DNA of 64,000 nt from Cedecea neteri (GTDB lineage Bacteria > Pseudomonadota > Gammaproteobacteria > Enterobacterales > Enterobacteriaceae), in NCBI RefSeq assembly GCF_000758305.1, contig NZ_CP009458.1:2418001-2482000 (forward strand), written 5' to 3'. Below the pieces are notes generated by a model. That model made no database searches. It was not told the DNA's origin and was given only the letters and a program-made list of their open reading frames with translations. Numbering within the stretch: the first letter of the stretch is position 1; each line of letters begins with the position of its first letter. The translations under genes were made by a program, and so were the position numbers. Of this stretch, positions 7,586-15,649 are shown one piece after another.

Positions 7586-9610
7586 GTGAGTATTCTAGGT
7601 TATCTACAGCGCGTGGGCCGGGCACTTATGGTGCCGGTGGCTACACTGCCAGCAGCAGCAATATTAATGGGGGTTGGTTACTGGATTGACCCAGTTAGCT
7701 GGGGTGGAGACAACGCGTTAGCCGCGCTCTTCATTAAATCCGGTTCCGCCATTATCGATAACATGTCCGTGTTGTTCGCCATCGGCGTCGCTTACGGCAT
7801 GTCCAAAGACAAAGACGGTGCAGCTGCACTGACCGGCTTTGTTGGCTTCCTGGTTCTGACCACCCTCTGCTCACCGGCAGCGGTTGCCATGATCCAGAAA
7901 ATTCCGGCGGATCAGGTTCCGGCGGCGTTTGGTAAAATCAGTAACCAGTTCGTCGGTATTCTGGTCGGTATTATTTCTGCAGAACTCTATAACCGCTTCA
8001 GCGGCGTTGAGCTGCCGAAAGCGCTCTCCTTCTTCAGCGGTCGTCGTCTGGTGCCAATCCTGACCTCCTTCGTGATGATTGCCGTTGCTTTCATCATGAT
8101 GTACGTCTGGCCGATGATCTTCGACGGTCTGGTGAACTTCGGTGAACACATTCAGAAACTGGGTTCTGCAGGCGCCGGTATCTATGCCTTCTTCAACCGT
8201 TTGCTGATCCCGGTTGGTCTGCACCACGCCCTGAACTCCGTGTTCTGGTTTGACGTTGCGGGTATTAACGACATTCCTAACTTCCTGGGTGGCGCTCAGT
8301 CCATCGAAGCAGGTAAAGCGGTTGTCGGTATCACCGGTCGTTACCAGGCGGGCTTCTTCCCGATCATGATGTTCGGTCTGCCAGGTGCAGCGCTGGCCAT
8401 CTATCACTGTGCACGTCCTGAAAACAAAGCAAAAGTTGCCGGTATCATGATGGCCGCTGCTTTCGCTGCGTTCTTCACCGGGATCACCGAACCGCTGGAG
8501 TTCTCCTTCATGTTCGTTGCGCCGGTACTGTACGTGATTCACGCAGTGCTGACCGGTATCTCGGTATTTATCGCGGCAAGCATGCACTGGATTGCGGGCT
8601 TCGGCTTCTCTGCGGGCCTGGTGGATATGGTGCTTTCTTCCCGTAACCCGCTGGCAACCCACTGGTGGATGCTGATCCCTCAGGGTCTGGTGTTCTTCGT
8701 TCTCTACTACGTGGTGTTCCGTTTCACTATCACCAAATTCAACCTGCTGACGCCGGGCCGTGAACTGGCTGTAGCCGGTGACGAGGCTGACGGTCAGGAC
8801 GTGAACGTGAGCGGTGAAGCGAATCAGGACGTTTCTGGTCTGGCTCGTCAGTACATCTCTGCGGTAGGCGGCTCTGCAAACCTGACCGGCATTGATGCCT
8901 GTATCACTCGTCTGCGTCTGAGTGTGAAAGACTCTTCCGTTGTTAACGAAGCGCTGGCTAAGCGTCTGGGTGCGACGGGCGTTATTCGCCTGAACAAAAC
9001 CAGCGTGCAAATCATCGTTGGCTTTGCTGCAGAAAAAATTGCTAATGCAATGAAAACCGCAGGCACTGTCGAAGCCGCCGCACCTGTTGCGGGTGCAGCA
9101 CCGGCTCCTGCGGCTAAACCACAGGCTGTTCCAAACGCGGCCAGCACAACTATTGCCGCTCTGGTTTCTCCGGTAACCGGCGATGTTGTTGAGCTGGACC
9201 AGGTGCCTGACGAAGCTTTCGCCAGCAAAGCTGTAGGTGATGGCGTAGCGGTTAAGCCGACGGAGAAAACTGTCGTTTCTCCTGCCGCCGGGACTATCGT
9301 GAAAATCTTCAACACCAACCACGCGTTCTGCCTTGAGACAGAAAAAGGCGCAGAGATTGTGGTTCACATGGGCATCGATACCGTTGCTCTGGGTGGTAAA
9401 GGCTTCACGCGTCTGGTGGAAGAAGGAGCCGAAGTGGTTGCCGGCCAGCCGATTCTGGAAATGGATCTCGATTTCCTGAACGCCAACGCTCGCTCCATGA
9501 TTAGCCCGGTAGTTTGCAGCAACATCGACGACTTCAGCGGTCTGGTTATCCAGGCGAAAGGTCAGGTGGTTGCAGGTCAAACACCACTGTATGAGATTAA
9601 AGGCAAGTAA
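7586..9610 (+). CDS. nagE: PTS N-acetylglucosamine transporter EIICBA
   Basis: Imports and phosphorylates GlcNAc across the inner membrane. I start it at a GTG (7586) behind an AGGGGGA ribosome site, giving 674 residues. Order is EIIC (membrane, roughly 1-385, with TGITEPLEF), EIIB (GIDACITRLRL, phosphorylated Cys439) and EIIA (EIVVHMGIDTV, His594). The EIIB and EIIA parts read like E. coli and Klebsiella NagE, but the EIIC half, from its opening MSILGYLQ, departs strongly from the form I remember there and is somewhat longer. All catalytic residues are present. Divergent from nagBACD and under the same operators. Confidence 0.93.
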   Translation: MSILGYLQRVGRALMVPVATLPAAAILMGVGYWIDPVSWGGDNALAALFIKSGSAIIDNMSVLFAIGVAYGMSKDKDGAAALTGFVGFLVLTTLCSPAAVAMIQKIPADQVPAAFGKISNQFVGILVGIISAELYNRFSGVELPKALSFFSGRRLVPILTSFVMIAVAFIMMYVWPMIFDGLVNFGEHIQKLGSAGAGIYAFFNRLLIPVGLHHALNSVFWFDVAGINDIPNFLGGAQSIEAGKAVVGITGRYQAGFFPIMMFGLPGAALAIYHCARPENKAKVAGIMMAAAFAAFFTGITEPLEFSFMFVAPVLYVIHAVLTGISVFIAASMHWIAGFGFSAGLVDMVLSSRNPLATHWWMLIPQGLVFFVLYYVVFRFTITKFNLLTPGRELAVAGDEADGQDVNVSGEANQDVSGLARQYISAVGGSANLTGIDACITRLRLSVKDSSVVNEALAKRLGATGVIRLNKTSVQIIVGFAAEKIANAMKTAGTVEAAAPVAGAAPAPAAKPQAVPNAASTTIAALVSPVTGDVVELDQVPDEAFASKAVGDGVAVKPTEKTVVSPAAGTIVKIFNTNHAFCLETEKGAEIVVHMGIDTVALGGKGFTRLVEEGAEVVAGQPILEMDLDFLNANARSMISPVVCSNIDDFSGLVIQAKGQVVAGQTPLYEIKGK

Positions 9611-9637
9611 TCGCTCCTGAGTAAGCATTTGTGCCTT

Positions 9638-9670
9638 AAGCGGCTGGCGTATATCGTCAGCCGCTTTTTT
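9638..9670 (+). terminator. nagE terminator
   Basis: A 9-bp stem (9638-9646 with 9658-9666) closes on an internal partly paired loop and is followed by a T run, 28 bases after the nagE stop. Confidence 0.85.
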
Positions 9671-9787
9671 ATTACCTGCCGCTAGCCAGCATGGATAACC
9701 CTAATTTATGCAACTAAAGGTTGTTTCCCGAGGCCGCTTATTAGATCATACGCCGTTAACTAAGGTACACGCTTTGAGGAACCCGCG

Positions 9788-11455
9788 ATGAGTGAGGCTG
9801 AAGCCCGCCCAACTAACTTTATTCGTCAGATTATTGATGAAGACCTGGCGAACGGTAAGCACACCAGTATTTGCACCCGTTTTCCGCCTGAGCCAAATGG
9901 CTATCTGCACATTGGCCACGCCAAGTCTATTTGCCTGAACTTTGGCATTGCCCAAGATTACCAGGGGCAATGCAACCTGCGCTTCGACGACACAAACCCG
10001 GTAAAAGAAGACATCGAATACGTAGAGTCCATCAAGCATGACGTTGAATGGCTGGGCTTCCACTGGTCTGGCAATGTGCGTTATTCGTCTGACTATTTTG
10101 ACCAGCTGTTTAATTATGCCGTTGAGCTGATTAATAAAGGGCTGGCGTATGTTGATGAGCTGAGCCCGGAACAAATTCGTGAATACCGTGGCTCGCTGAC
10201 TGCGCCCGGTAAAAACAGCCCGTTCCGCGATCGTAGCGTTGAGGAAAACCTCGCGCTGTTCGAGAAAATGCGCAACGGTGAGTTCGCCGAAGGTACCGCC
10301 TGCCTGCGTGCCAAAATCGATATGGCCTCGCCGTTCATCGTTATGCGCGACCCGGTGCTGTATCGCATTAAATTTGCCGATCACCACCAGACCGGCAACA
10401 AGTGGTGCATCTACCCGATGTACGACTTCACCCACTGTATTTCCGATGCGCTGGAAGGCATTACGCACTCGCTGTGTACCCTGGAGTTCCAGGACAACCG
10501 CCGCCTGTATGATTGGGTGCTGGATAACATCACCATTCCTGCACACCCGCGTCAGTACGAGTTTTCTCGCCTGAATCTCGAATACGCCATCATGTCCAAG
10601 CGTAAGCTGAACTTGCTGGTGACCGAGAAGATTGTGGAAGGCTGGGACGACCCGCGTATGCCGACCATCTCCGGTTTGCGTCGCCGCGGCTATACCGCAG
10701 CCTCCATTCGCGAGTTCTGTAAGCGCATTGGCGTAACCAAGCAGGACAACACCGTTGAAATGGCTTCTCTGGAATCCTGTATCCGTGACGATCTCAACGA
10801 GAATGCACCGCGTGCCATGGCCGTACTGGATCCGGTAAAAGTTATTATCACTAACTACCCTGAAGGTGATGAAGAGACGGTCACCATGCCGAATCACCCA
10901 AATAAACCTGAAATGGGTAGCCGTGAAGTGCCGTTCAGTCGTGAGATCTATATTGATCGCGCTGACTTCCGTGAAGAGGCAAACAAGCAATACAAGCGTC
11001 TGGTGATGGGTAAAGAAGTTCGCTTGCGTAATGCCTATGTGATCAAAGCCGAGCGTGTAGAAAAAGACGCCGAAGGTAATATCACCGAACTGTATTGCAC
11101 CTATGATCCGGAAACCCTGAGCAAGGATCCGGCTGACGGCCGCAAGGTTAAGGGTGTGATTCACTGGGTCAGCGCAGCACACGCGCTGCCGGTGGAGATT
11201 CGCCTGTACGATCGCTTGTTTAGCGTCGCGAATCCAGGGGCTGCGGAAGACTTCCTGTCTACCATTAACGCGGATTCCCTGGTTATTCGTCAGGGCTTCG
11301 TTGAGCCTAGCCTGCAGAACGCGGAAAAAAGTAAGGCATATCAGTTCGAGCGTGAAGGTTACTTCTGCCTCGACAGCCGCTATGCGACCGCAGAAAAACT
11401 GGTGTTTAACCGCACCGTTGGCCTGCGTGATACCTGGGCTAAAATCGGTGAGTAA
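9788..11455 (+). CDS. glnS: Glutaminyl-tRNA synthetase
   Basis: Charges tRNA-Gln with glutamine; its substrates include the four glutamine tRNAs at the start of this window. The 555-residue class I synthetase has HIGH at residues 41-44 in HIGHAKS and the second ATP motif IMSKRK near residue 268. Length is within one residue of E. coli GlnS. It has its own 5' region and an intrinsic terminator at 11480-11502, so it is a single-gene unit between nagE and chiP. Confidence 0.98.
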   Translation: MSEAEARPTNFIRQIIDEDLANGKHTSICTRFPPEPNGYLHIGHAKSICLNFGIAQDYQGQCNLRFDDTNPVKEDIEYVESIKHDVEWLGFHWSGNVRYSSDYFDQLFNYAVELINKGLAYVDELSPEQIREYRGSLTAPGKNSPFRDRSVEENLALFEKMRNGEFAEGTACLRAKIDMASPFIVMRDPVLYRIKFADHHQTGNKWCIYPMYDFTHCISDALEGITHSLCTLEFQDNRRLYDWVLDNITIPAHPRQYEFSRLNLEYAIMSKRKLNLLVTEKIVEGWDDPRMPTISGLRRRGYTAASIREFCKRIGVTKQDNTVEMASLESCIRDDLNENAPRAMAVLDPVKVIITNYPEGDEETVTMPNHPNKPEMGSREVPFSREIYIDRADFREEANKQYKRLVMGKEVRLRNAYVIKAERVEKDAEGNITELYCTYDPETLSKDPADGRKVKGVIHWVSAAHALPVEIRLYDRLFSVANPGAAEDFLSTINADSLVIRQGFVEPSLQNAEKSKAYQFEREGYFCLDSRYATAEKLVFNRTVGLRDTWAKIGE

Positions 11456-11479
11456 TTGCCACTAACAGCCTGATGAAAG

Positions 11480-11502
11480 CGCCGCGCAATGCGGCGTTTT
11501 TT
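11480..11502 (+). terminator. glnS terminator
   Basis: A 6-bp all-GC stem (11480-11485 with 11491-11496) with a five-base loop, followed by six T. Confidence 0.85.
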
Positions 11503-11533
11503 CTTTTTGCTTACCTTTTGTTAACCTTTCATG

Positions 11534-11554
11534 CACATTCGCGGTGCGAATTAA
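11534..11554. promoter_or_regulatory. NagC operator upstream of chiP, distal
   Basis: A perfect short palindrome ATTCGC-GGT-GCGAAT centred at 11544, followed by AATT as in the nagE box at 7453-7473. Eleven consecutive bases around the core are nearly the same in the two sites. Confidence 0.7.
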
Positions 11555-11767
11555 TTCTCATTTTCATTTTTGGGAAAATCTCCTTACACAATGTCATCTC
11601 TTCCCCGTAATCTCCTGATGCTTATAATGAAAGCGCTCTCAAAGAGATTTTATTCTTAAAATCAATCGTAATCAGGGTTAATCATCTGCTGCGCAATTTT
11701 GTTACAAATGCACATAGATTATGTGCTCTCTGTCATACTCCAGGAAATCTCTGATACAAAGTCATTG

Positions 11768-11788
11768 ATAATTCGCGTCGCGAAAAAT
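11768..11788. promoter_or_regulatory. Possible second NagC operator upstream of chiP
   Basis: The palindrome TTCGC-GTC-GCGAA centred at 11778 has the same half-sites and three-base spacing as the box at 11544. The two lie 234 bp apart and flank the candidate -10 at 11623. Confidence 0.5.
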
Positions 11789-11898
11789 AGTCTATGAGCA
11801 GCAGTAATGCGGGTGTGTTAAGCAAAAACCGCTTTTAGCCGTCAGGCAATTTTACTTTTTTCGTCAATGGCGCTTTTCACGTCAGACGATGATTTTTA

Positions 11899-11914
11899 CG
11901 TCAAAGAGGAATTT
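11899..11914 (+). promoter_or_regulatory. ChiX small RNA pairing site and chiP ribosome site
   Basis: The 16 bases from CGTCAAAGAGG onward are, from memory, fully complementary to the seed of ChiX (MicM). The site includes the ribosome-binding sequence, so ChiX would block translation of chiP until it is titrated away by chitosugar-induced mRNA. The chiX gene is not in this window. Confidence 0.75.
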
Positions 11915-11918
11915 AACT

Positions 11919-13325
11919 ATGCGTACGTTTAGTGGCAAACGTAGTGCGCTTGCTCTTGCTATTGCAAGCGTTACCGCTCTTTCTGGCTTTGTAGTGGCTC
12001 CGCAGGTTAGTGCTGCGGGTTTTGTTGATGACTCCACGCTGACCGGCGGCATCTATTACTGGCAGCGTGAGCGTGACCGTAAAGATGTGTCCGACGGTAA
12101 GTACAAAACTAACCTGTCGCACTCAACCTGGAACGCCAACCTCGACTTCCAGTCCGGCTATGCGGCCGATATGTTTGGTTTCGATATTGCCGCCTTCACC
12201 GCCATTGAAATGGCCGAAGACAGCGCCAGTGGCCACCCGAACGAAATCGCATTCTCCTCTAAAAATAAAACCTACGACGAAGACTACTCCGGTGATAAAG
12301 GCGGCATTAGCCTTTATAAAGCGGCTGCTAAATTCAAATACGGCCCGGTATGGGCACGTGCAGGTTACATTCAGCCAACCGGCCAAACGCTGCTAGCACC
12401 ACACTGGAGCTTCATGCCTGGTACTTATCAGGGTGCTGAAGCAGGGGCCGCATTTGACTACGGTGATGCCGGTGCGCTGAGCTTCTCCTATATGTGGACC
12501 AACGAGTACAAGGCGCCGTGGCACCTTGAAACCGACAAGTTCTACCAGAACGACAAAAAAACCAAAGTTGATTACCTGCACTCCATCGGCGCGAAGTATG
12601 ACTTCAAAAACGACCTGATTCTCGAAGCCGCATTTGGCCAGGCGCAGGGCTTTGTTGATCAGTACTTCGCTAAAGCCAGCTACAAATTTGACGTTGCAGG
12701 TAGCCCGCTGAGCACCAGCTACCAGTTCTACGGCACCCGTGATAAAGCCGCGAACAACACTATCAACGATATCTACGATGGCACCGCATGGCTCCAGGCG
12801 TTGACCTTTGGTTATAAAATTGGCCAGGTTGACCTGCGTCTCGAAGGGACCATGGTGAAGGCAGAAGGGCAGCAGGGTTACTTCCTGCAGCGTATGACGC
12901 CAACCTACGCTTCTTCCAACGGTCGTCTGGATGTGTGGTGGGATAACCGCTCTGACTTCAACGCCAACGGTGAAAAAGCCGTGTTCTTCGGCGCAATGTA
13001 TGACCTGAGCAACTGGAATCTGCCGGGTTGGGCAGTCGGTGCTTCTTACGTTTATGCATGGGATGCAAAACCATCCACCTGGGCGCTTGATGCTTCCGGT
13101 AACCGCCAGGATCTCGCTTCCAACAAGATCAAAGAGTCTTCTTACAGCCTCGATGCAATGTATACCGTGCAGGAAGGCCGAGCGAAAGGCACGCTGTTCA
13201 AACTGCACTTCACACAGTACGACAACCACTCCGACATCCCAAGCTGGGGCGGTGGTTACGGCAACATGTTCCAGGATGAGCGTGACGTGAAGTTCATCGT
13301 GATTGCTCCGTTCACCATCTTCTGA
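11919..13325 (+). CDS. chiP: Chitoporin ChiP, chitooligosaccharide outer-membrane channel
   Basis: A 468-residue outer-membrane porin of the OprD/OprB-like class (E. coli YbfM, same length) that lets chitosugars into the periplasm. It has a signal peptide (positively charged MRTFSGKRS, hydrophobic stretch, cleavage likely after the SA of QVSA) and a mature part rich in alternating aromatic and polar residues, ending in IVIAPFTIF with the terminal Phe typical of outer-membrane barrels. The start at 11919 is preceded by an AAGAGGA ribosome site; an upstream in-frame ATG at 11889 is unlikely. Paired with chiQ. Confidence 0.95.
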   Translation: MRTFSGKRSALALAIASVTALSGFVVAPQVSAAGFVDDSTLTGGIYYWQRERDRKDVSDGKYKTNLSHSTWNANLDFQSGYAADMFGFDIAAFTAIEMAEDSASGHPNEIAFSSKNKTYDEDYSGDKGGISLYKAAAKFKYGPVWARAGYIQPTGQTLLAPHWSFMPGTYQGAEAGAAFDYGDAGALSFSYMWTNEYKAPWHLETDKFYQNDKKTKVDYLHSIGAKYDFKNDLILEAAFGQAQGFVDQYFAKASYKFDVAGSPLSTSYQFYGTRDKAANNTINDIYDGTAWLQALTFGYKIGQVDLRLEGTMVKAEGQQGYFLQRMTPTYASSNGRLDVWWDNRSDFNANGEKAVFFGAMYDLSNWNLPGWAVGASYVYAWDAKPSTWALDASGNRQDLASNKIKESSYSLDAMYTVQEGRAKGTLFKLHFTQYDNHSDIPSWGGGYGNMFQDERDVKFIVIAPFTIF

Positions 13326-13333
13326 TGTGAAAC

Positions 13334-13357
13334 CGGGCGCGTAAGCGCCCGTTTTTT
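13334..13357 (+). terminator. Hairpin terminator between chiP and chiQ
   Basis: A perfect 7-bp GC stem (13334-13340 with 13345-13351), GTAA loop and six T, lying within the 46-base gap between two genes thought to be cotranscribed. It should lower chiQ expression relative to chiP. Confidence 0.8.
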
Positions 13358-13371
13358 ATAAGGAACCGAAC

Positions 13372-13698
13372 ATGAAAAAGATTCTACTGGTCACTGCGGC
13401 TGTTTTCACGCTGTCTGCCTGCGTTCAGCCTCCGGCACCTCCGGAAGATTCACGCCTGAAGCAGGCCTATAGCGCCTGTATCAACACGGCGGAGGGCAAT
13501 CCGGATAAAATTGAAGCCTGCCAGAGCGTGCTGAACGTACTGCGTCAGGAAAAACAGCATAAAGCGTTTGTTGAAAAAGAGGCTGTGAACGTGTTGGATT
13601 ATCAGAAATGCATCCAGGCAAGAAAGAGCGGCAATGATGAAGCCGCGAAGGTGCGCTGCGATAAGATTTGGCAGGAGATTCGCGCCAATAACAGCTGA
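13372..13698 (+). CDS. chiQ: ChiQ lipoprotein (YbfN)
   Basis: A 108-residue small lipoprotein. The N-terminus MKKILLVTAAVFTLSAC gives a lipobox (LSAC) with Cys17 as the lipid-attached residue. The mature part has four further cysteines spaced as two pairs, suggesting disulfides in the periplasm. It follows chiP, as in E. coli, but its role in chitosugar uptake is unproven. A weak AAGGAA ribosome site precedes it, directly after the chiP terminator. Confidence 0.92.
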   Translation: MKKILLVTAAVFTLSACVQPPAPPEDSRLKQAYSACINTAEGNPDKIEACQSVLNVLRQEKQHKAFVEKEAVNVLDYQKCIQARKSGNDEAAKVRCDKIWQEIRANNS

Positions 13699-13716
13699 TA
13701 ACCTTTTTCAGTCAAT

Positions 13717-13750
13717 AAAAAAACCGGCAAGGGAAACCTGCCGGTTTTTT
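13717..13750. terminator. Shared terminator for chiQ and fur
   Basis: A stem with arms CCGGCA/TGCCGG flanked by seven A on one side and six T on the other extends to a long palindrome, positioned for both converging genes. Confidence 0.85.
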
Positions 13751-13793
13751 GCTTTTAAACGCCACCGAAGCAGCGTTTGTTAATGCGGATTAC

Positions 13794-14240
13794 TTATTTC
13801 GGATCGTGGGCCGTGTCGTCTTCACGGCAGTCGCCTTCGGCACAGTGTCCGTACAGATACAAACTGTGGTTAGTCAGGCGAATACCGTGGCGCGCGGCAA
13901 TTTCACGCTGGCGAGATTCGATAGAATCGTCGCTGAACTCGATGACTTTTCCGCAGTCGAGGCAGATCAGGTGATCGTGGTGATGCTGCTGGGTCAGCTC
14001 GAAAACGGACTTGCCGCCTTCAAAGTTGTGGCGGGTCACGATCCCGGCATCATCAAACTGGTTCAGTACGCGGTAGACCGTCGCCAGGCCAATTTCTTCG
14101 CCCATGTCGATCAGACGTTTATATAAGTCTTCCGCGCTGACGTGATGATTTACCGGCTCTTGCAGCACTTCGAGGATTTTTAATCGCGGAAGCGTGACTT
14201 TCAAGCCGGCCTTCTTTAATGCGGTATTGTTGTCAGTCAT
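13794..14240 (-). CDS. fur: Ferric uptake regulator Fur
   Basis: An iron-dependent repressor of uptake genes, 148 residues as in E. coli. It has an N-terminal winged helix (about 1-82, with the recognition helix around ATVYRVLNQF) and a C-terminal dimer domain with the His-rich QQHHHDHL and Cys93/Cys96 in CLDCG, plus a second Cys pair in CAEGDC. It is downstream of fldA on the same strand, and imperfect hairpins in between suggest partial read-through. A short open frame ends in an ATGA overlap with the fur start. Confidence 0.98.
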   Translation of the reverse strand: MTDNNTALKKAGLKVTLPRLKILEVLQEPVNHHVSAEDLYKRLIDMGEEIGLATVYRVLNQFDDAGIVTRHNFEGGKSVFELTQQHHHDHLICLDCGKVIEFSDDSIESRQREIAARHGIRLTNHSLYLYGHCAEGDCREDDTAHDPK

Positions 14241-14308
14241 GCGGAAATTGTCCTGTTGCTTAACGATTCGCTCAAACTGCAGTGAGCGTTAAGAGTAATG
14301 CGTCTCAT
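14237..14308 (-). CDS. Possible upstream leader peptide of fur (uof-like)
   Basis: A 23-codon frame (MRRITLNAH...) ends with a TGA that overlaps the fur ATG as ATGA, the arrangement of uof in E. coli, whose translation is coupled to fur and blocked by the small RNA RyhB. Against this, the ATG is part of the TATAAT -10 box of the fur promoter, so it would be translated only from transcripts started further up, such as fldA read-through. Moderate to low confidence. Confidence 0.35.
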   Translation of the reverse strand: MRRITLNAHCSLSESLSNRTISA

Positions 14309-14335
14309 TATAGAACTGCTACTTCTAAATGGGAA
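14307..14335 (-). promoter_or_regulatory. fur promoter
   Basis: A consensus -10 TATAAT (14307-14312, minus strand) has a TTCCCA -35 (14330-14335) at a 17-base spacing. Confidence 0.6.
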
Positions 14336-14450
14336 CCGCAAGTATGGTGCAAAATAAGGCTGAAAAATCGTGGCGGCGTCGCCATTTACAGTAATTATCA
14401 GCCAAGCTATCAGGAAGACATTGTACAGGGATGTACGAGAAAGTTACAAA

Positions 14451-14479
14451 CTTGTAGCAATTATTTTCATTGCTACAAG
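14451..14479. other. 11-bp inverted repeat between fldA and fur
   Basis: CTTGTAGCAAT (14451-14461) and its exact complement (14469-14479) enclose a seven-base AT loop. On the minus strand it is followed by TTTGTAA, so it may act as a weak terminator or as an mRNA stabiliser. Confidence 0.6.
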
Positions 14480-14489
14480 CTATCAAAAT

Positions 14490-14512
14490 GGCGCAAATGC
14501 TCTATTTGCGCC
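14490..14512 (-). terminator. Hairpin after fldA, weak terminator
   Basis: A perfect 9-bp stem (14490-14498 with 14504-14512), followed on the minus strand by ATTTTG, only eight bases after the fldA stop. The short T run suggests incomplete termination and read-through toward fur. Confidence 0.6.
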
Positions 14513-14519
14513 AGAGAAA

Positions 14520-15050
14520 TCAGGCGTTAATGATATCAGCCAGATTCAGTTCTTCAGAAACTTGCTTAACCCACTTCTCAACGCGTTCTGCGGTCAGTTC
14601 TGGCTGACGGTCTTCGTCAATGGCCAGGCCGACAAAGTTGTCGTCATCAGCCAGGCCTTTGGAGGCTTCAAAGTGGTAACCGGCGGTTGGCCAGTGGCCC
14701 ACAATCGCCGCGCCGCGCGGTTCGATAATGTCGCGGATGGTGCCCAGTGCATCACAGAAGTATTCTGCGTAATCTTCCTGGTCGCCGCAGCCGAACAGCG
14801 CCACCAGTTTGCCGTTGAAATCGACTTCTTCAAGAGTAGGGAAGAAATCATCCCAGTCGCACTGGGCTTCACCGTAGTACCAGGTCGGGATGCCGAGCAA
14901 CAGAATGTCGAAACCTTCGAGATCTTCTTTGCTGCTTTTAGCAATGTCATGCACCTCAGCAACGTCTTTACCGAGCTGTTTTTGAATCATTTTCGCGATA
15001 TTTTCGGTGTTACCAGTGTCGCTGCCGAAAAAAATGCCTACGATTGCCAT
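14520..15050 (-). CDS. fldA: Flavodoxin 1
   Basis: A 176-residue FMN electron carrier, the E. coli length, essential there for isoprenoid synthesis and for activating radical enzymes. The phosphate loop GSDTGNTE is at residues 9-16, and the FMN-stacking aromatic loops are visible as PTWYYGE and GCGDQEDYAEYF. I start it at ATG 15050 (MAIVGIF), behind AAGAGGT; the longer frame starting at 15113 lacks a ribosome site. A TATGAT -10 box lies at 15113-15118. fur follows on the same strand. Confidence 0.98.
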   Translation of the reverse strand: MAIVGIFFGSDTGNTENIAKMIQKQLGKDVAEVHDIAKSSKEDLEGFDILLLGIPTWYYGEAQCDWDDFFPTLEEVDFNGKLVALFGCGDQEDYAEYFCDALGTIRDIIEPRGAAIVGHWPTAGYHFEASKGLADDDNFVGLAIDEDRQPELTAERVEKWVKQVSEELNLADIINA

Positions 15051-15229
15051 GAGTAAAATAACCTCTTGAAACTTAATAGTATGCTGGCCGTCAAATGCCC
15101 ACGTATAGGGCAATCATAGCAGAACAGCTCCGGCAGCGGAAACAGCTATCACACCCGGGTGCACAGTCTGCAACATGGTTTAGCTCACCCTTTTGAGATT
15201 TCAGATAACCCGCAGGGCGGCTGAAGGCG

Positions 15230-15508
15230 TTACCCGAGATTTTTAAGCTGCTCGAGCAGCATCTCTTCGATCAGTTCGCTGCGGCTGATGTTGCGGGCGT
15301 CAGCCAGCTGGTTGAGGGCATCGACCGCATCATTGTTCAGTTTTAGCTCAACCCGCTTCAAACCACGCACTTTATCGCGCTTCAGCTGATTGCGCTTATT
15401 GATACGCAATTGCTCATCACGCGAGAGCGGATTGGTTTTCGGCCGCCCGGGGCGACGCTCGTCCGCGAACAGATCTAATGTAGTACGGTCCGTTTGTTCT
15501 TTTGCCAT
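15230..15508 (-). CDS. ybfE: YbfE, LexA-regulated ribbon-helix-helix-like protein
   Basis: A 92-residue basic protein starting MAKEQTDRTTLDLF. The C-terminal half (VELKLNNDAVDALNQLADARNISRSELIEEML) has the pattern of a ribbon-helix-helix DNA-binding fold, and the central part carries GRPKTNPLSRDEQL and many Lys/Arg. E. coli YbfE is known as an SOS gene, but I cannot find a convincing LexA box here. The C-terminus differs from the E. coli one. It lies between fldA and ybfF, all on the minus strand. Confidence 0.88.
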   Translation of the reverse strand: MAKEQTDRTTLDLFADERRPGRPKTNPLSRDEQLRINKRNQLKRDKVRGLKRVELKLNNDAVDALNQLADARNISRSELIEEMLLEQLKNLG

Positions 15509-15649
15509 GATTAGAATACTGACAGGAAATTCTGGCTGCAGGGGCAGGGTGCCGGTGCAATTAAGCGCGCCATCATACATCAGCGCGCCATTCCCGCCAA
15601 CGCGTTAGCGACTTCTGCTGCCCGGTCGGTCTGTTTTTAATCAGTTTTT

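Larger units (their letters stand above)
11503..11918 (+). promoter_or_regulatory. chiP upstream region
   Basis: About 415 bases without a gene. It contains two NagC-like palindromes (centres 11544 and 11778), a -10-like TATAAT at 11623-11628 without a clear -35 box, an unexplained palindrome at 11710-11726, and the ChiX pairing site next to the chiP start. The transcription start cannot be fixed from sequence, so the leader may be long. Confidence 0.65.

Noticed and set aside
7871..9628. 585-codon frame opposite nagE
   Set aside because: Antisense shadow of a high-GC gene; composition (many His, Arg, Gln, Asn) and the lack of recognisable domains are typical of mirror frames.
9746..11182. 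478-codon frame opposite glnS
   Set aside because: Shadow of glnS with no recognisable family.
15627..15645. Possible LexA box upstream of ybfE
   Set aside because: On the minus strand CTG and CAG are separated by eight bases; the SOS box needs CTG-N10-CAG, so the spacing is wrong.
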